A DNA stretch of 64,000 bases from Carboxylicivirga longa (GTDB lineage: Bacteria; Bacteroidota; Bacteroidia; Bacteroidales; Marinilabiliaceae). The notes under the pieces are model-generated. The model ran no database searches, had not been told where the DNA came from, and saw only the letters and a list, made by a program, of their open reading frames with translations. The DNA is taken from positions 4,747 through 68,746 of the forward strand of contig NZ_JBNGOZ010000024.1 of NCBI RefSeq assembly GCF_050589825.1. Direction: 5' to 3'. Shown piece after piece: positions 61,657 to 64,000 of this stretch; position 1 is the first letter of the stretch; each line of letters opens with the position of its first letter. A program made the position numbers and the translations under genes.

Positions 61657-62706
61657 ATGTTAATTGTAAGGCGTTTATTCAGTTTTGTAGCCGTAGTTTT
61701 GATCCTATCGGCCTGTAGCAGTGGAAGCGGAGGCATCAAAAAAGGTGAGGAAGTAGTGATTGGCTTCTATAATCTGGAGAATCTTTTTGATACCATAGAT
61801 GCGCCTGATGTGCGGGATGAGGAGTTTACCCCTGATGGAAGAAAAGCATGGACTCAAGCGCGCTATAAGGCGAAGCTTCAGCACATGGCCCAGGTTATTT
61901 CCAGCCTTAGCGATACTGTTGGGCAGGAGTATCCTGCAATAGTGGGACTGTGTGAGGTGGAAAACCGCACTGTTGTGGAGGATCTTGTAAAGGAAAAATC
62001 CCTGGCGGGAGGTGATTATCAAATTGTGCATCAAGATTCGCCAGACAGACGAGGAATTGATGTGGCCTTGATTTACCGGAGTGACCTATTTAATCCGGAG
62101 ACAATAAAAGCCATACCTCTTATGATCTATGATGCGGAAGACAGTAGTCGTATCTATACCCGCGATCAACTGCTGGTTAGCGGATTGCTGGGCAATGAGA
62201 AGATACATTTATTGGTCAATCATTGGCCATCGCGTTATGGGGGAGAGGAGCGCAGCCGTCCGCTACGTAAGGAGGCTGCCTTGTTGTCACGTTCCATCGT
62301 CGATTCACTTTTAGCACTGGACGAGGGGGCAAAAGTATTGGTGATGGGTGATCTGAATGATGATCCGCACAATGTTAGCGTAAAGGATGTTTTGCGCGGT
62401 CGTACGCGCTCCGAATTGACGGGTGATGATGTGTATAACCCTTTTGCCAGGAAGCATCAGGCTGGCGAAGGTACCTTGTGTTACCGCGGCAAATGGAATT
62501 TATTTGATCAGATTATCCTTACTCAGGGTCTTTTGGGCAGTGAACAGGGATTGCGTTACGAAGATGCTTTGGTATATAGTTATGCGCATTTGAAGGTGCC
62601 GGAAGGTAAGTATAAGGGCTATCCATTCCGCACTTATGTGGGCAATCGACACGATGGTGGCTACAGCGATCACTTCCCGGTATCTGTGGTTTTAAAAATG
62701 TATTAA
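61657..62706 (+). CDS. Endonuclease/exonuclease/phosphatase family lipoprotein
   Basis: A 349-residue protein with a lipoprotein signal ending at Cys20 (VVLILSAC), so it acts outside the cytoplasm. The fold is that of DNase I-like metal-dependent phosphoesterases: FYNLENLFDT near residue 38, the catalytic glutamate in GLCEVEN, VNHWPSRYGG, MGDLNDDPHN and the closing YSDHFPVS. The substrate may be extracellular nucleic acid or a phosphoester. It has its own promoter and shares a terminator with the convergent nadD gene. Confidence 0.88.
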   Translation: MLIVRRLFSFVAVVLILSACSSGSGGIKKGEEVVIGFYNLENLFDTIDAPDVRDEEFTPDGRKAWTQARYKAKLQHMAQVISSLSDTVGQEYPAIVGLCEVENRTVVEDLVKEKSLAGGDYQIVHQDSPDRRGIDVALIYRSDLFNPETIKAIPLMIYDAEDSSRIYTRDQLLVSGLLGNEKIHLLVNHWPSRYGGEERSRPLRKEAALLSRSIVDSLLALDEGAKVLVMGDLNDDPHNVSVKDVLRGRTRSELTGDDVYNPFARKHQAGEGTLCYRGKWNLFDQIILTQGLLGSEQGLRYEDALVYSYAHLKVPEGKYKGYPFRTYVGNRHDGGYSDHFPVSVVLKMY

Positions 62707-62737
62707 GAATTGAATTAGTTTATACCTTTAGTTATGA

Positions 62738-62767
62738 ATGGTCGGCTGCAAACGTGCAGTCGGCCAT
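62738..62767 (+). terminator. Shared terminator between convergent genes
   Basis: ATGGTCGGCTGCA (62738-62750), loop AACG and TGCAGTCGGCCAT (62755-62767) pair over 13 positions with two wobbles. The stem touches the stop of nadD. Confidence 0.75.
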
Positions 62768-63343
62768 TTATGCATATAGCCCCTTTGCTTTAATGAAATC
62801 CATTACGCATTCCGGAATCAGAAAAGGCAGTTCTGTGCCTGCTTTGAGCCATTGCCGCAGGTCGGAAGAAGCCAGTTCTATTTGTGGGGCATTGGTGAGT
62901 TTACAGCCGTCAGGCAGGGTGGCCGTGTCAACGGAATAACCCGGACGGGGGTAGATGAGTAGGCGGTGGTTGGCAAGTATCTCATCGGCCGCTTTCCATT
63001 TGTCAAACTTCTGGATGTTATCGGCCCCCATGATAATGCTGAATTCGGTTTGTTTGTGCGCTTTTTTGAGTGCACGAAGTGTGTCAATGGTGTAGGAGGG
63101 GGTGGGTAATTGCAGTTCAATATCCTCTACTTTATAAGCTTTCTGGTGTTGTGTGGCACGGCGCACCATCTCCACTCTCAGGTGGGCATCCAGCAAATCT
63201 TCCTTTTGCTTGAAGGGGTTTTGGGGGCTGACCACAAACCATACTTCCTGCAAACTCTCAAAGGCCAGCATGTAATTGGCCAGGGCCAGATGCCCGATGT
63301 GAATGGGGTTGAAAGAGCCGAAAAAGAGGCCGATATGACGCAT
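62768..63343 (-). CDS. nadD: Nicotinate-nucleotide adenylyltransferase
   Basis: Transfers AMP to nicotinate mononucleotide in NAD synthesis. The 191-residue protein starts with GLFFGSFNPIHIGHLALANY, which contains the nucleotide-binding H-x-G-H motif of the family. Further marks are VWFVVSPQNPFK, IIMGADN and the phosphate-contacting SSDLRQWL near the C terminus. It begins 1 nt after the gmk stop, so the two are in one operon. Confidence 0.95.
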   Translation of the reverse strand: MRHIGLFFGSFNPIHIGHLALANYMLAFESLQEVWFVVSPQNPFKQKEDLLDAHLRVEMVRRATQHQKAYKVEDIELQLPTPSYTIDTLRALKKAHKQTEFSIIMGADNIQKFDKWKAADEILANHRLLIYPRPGYSVDTATLPDGCKLTNAPQIELASSDLRQWLKAGTELPFLIPECVMDFIKAKGLYA

Positions 63344-63344
63344 G

Positions 63345-63920
63345 TTAGTCCTGTTTTAAAAAGTCAGTCAGCGTTTCCTCGGCCGTTTTAATGGCTTGCT
63401 CCAGGTTGTCATTTACAATGATGGCATCAAACTCACCGGCATACTTTAACTCTTTCTCAGCCTTGGCAATGCGCATGGCTATCTTTTCTTCGCTGTCGGT
63501 GCCACGCCCCTGCAGGCGTTGCTTTAAGGTTTCGATGGAAGGGGGCTGTACAAAGATGCTAAGGGCCTCATCGCCATACATTTTTTTAATATTGAGGCCT
63601 CCCACAACATCAATGTCCAGCACAATGTTATTGCCGGCCGAGCAGATGCGTTCCACCTCGCTTTTGAGTGTTCCGTAGTAGGTGTTTTCGTACACCTCTT
63701 CCCACTCCAGGAAGGCTTCTTCTGCTATCTTGCTGCGAAAAGCGTCTGCGGACAGGAAATAGTATTCCACACCCTCTTTCTCATTGCCGCGGGGCGCTCT
63801 GCTGGTCGCCGATATGGAGAATTCCAGATTGAACCCTTTATTTAGGAGAGCTTGTACAATTGTACTCTTCCCGGCTCCCGACGGGGCTGAAAAAATAATG
63901 AGTTTGCCTTTTTTGTTCAT
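63345..63920 (-). CDS. gmk: Guanylate kinase
   Basis: Phosphorylates GMP to GDP with ATP. The 191-residue protein has the P-loop in APSGAGKSTIV (about 11-21), the GMP-binding SATSRAPRGNEKEGVEYYFL and the DIDVVGGLNIKK region. Length is normal. It is the first visible gene of the gmk-nadD pair. The 80 nt upstream to the window end show no promoter I trust; a yicC-like gene often precedes gmk in this phylum but is not in view. Confidence 0.96.
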   Translation of the reverse strand: MNKKGKLIIFSAPSGAGKSTIVQALLNKGFNLEFSISATSRAPRGNEKEGVEYYFLSADAFRSKIAEEAFLEWEEVYENTYYGTLKSEVERICSAGNNIVLDIDVVGGLNIKKMYGDEALSIFVQPPSIETLKQRLQGRGTDSEEKIAMRIAKAEKELKYAGEFDAIIVNDNLEQAIKTAEETLTDFLKQD

Positions 63921-64000
63921 TATGGCTATAGTTTAATAATGCGTTGTAAAACCGATTAGTTGTTGATAACATAGGTCTATTTTCAAAAACCTTTCCTTAG

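Overview
The window is a 64-kb stretch of a Bacteroidota chromosome. Several features show this: promoters of the TTG / TANNTTTG (-33/-7) type, a short 288-residue primary sigma factor, a Rho with a long charged N-terminal insertion, a secreted protein with a type IX (T9SS) sorting domain, a Porin_10-type putative porin, and a DUF5686 outer-membrane protein. The Rnf complex, the carboxynorspermidine pathway and the sulfatase would suit a marine or anaerobic member of the Marinilabiliales, but that order-level placement is inference. I saw no rRNA, tRNA, CRISPR array, transposase or phage gene.

Layout. 0-4.7 kb: a minus-strand operon of two outer-membrane barrels and a formylglycine sulfatase cut by the window edge, then a TetR regulator. 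4.9-9 kb: uvrA and a lytic transglycosylase. 9.2-14.9 kb: rseC-like gene plus rnfBCDGEA, ending in a strong terminator. 15.1-18.6 kb: a TonB-dependent receptor in operon with a cytochrome c / PQQ-type sugar dehydrogenase lipoprotein. 18.7-26.9 kb: a lipoprotein of unknown function, 2-dehydropantoate reductase, a guanidinium-exporter-like SMR protein, zwf-pgl, and DUF5686 and DUF481 outer-membrane proteins. 27-36.7 kb: aminotransferase, LolC/FtsX-like permease, NUDIX hydrolase, MltF-like transglycosylase, putative porin, der and era. 36.9-46.1 kb: two FKBP isomerases, an ornithine-cyclodeaminase-family enzyme, a small barrel protein, a sensor protein without an output domain, a DJ-1 protein and rho. 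46.4-48 kb: rpoD and rpe. 48.7-52.7 kb: methyltransferase, T9SS protein, a 60-residue small protein and a divergent QueF homologue. 53.6-64 kb: rlmD, a Crp/Fnr regulator, a chemoreceptor with a CheY-like protein, carboxynorspermidine decarboxylase/dehydrogenase, a secreted endonuclease-fold protein, nadD and gmk.

The most unusual material is between genes. A tandem pair of ~200-bp repeat units at 48.0-48.4 kb recurs in inverted orientation at 52.9-53.4 kb and brackets a 4.5-kb segment. Two families of dispersed hairpins (cores GGATCGCATCTT and ATCGGATGA), a repeat pair whose hairpin arms differ in matching ways, a pair of GATCCCG palindromes, and degenerate arrays with a period of about 10 nt fill much of the remaining long intergenic space, mostly at 48-59 kb.

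Among the proteins, three stand out: a QueF homologue without the usual catalytic cysteine, a likely PQQ receptor/dehydrogenase pair, and a chemoreceptor ending in an NWETF-like tail. Promoter positions let several gene starts be moved downstream of the longest reading frame; those corrected starts are used below.
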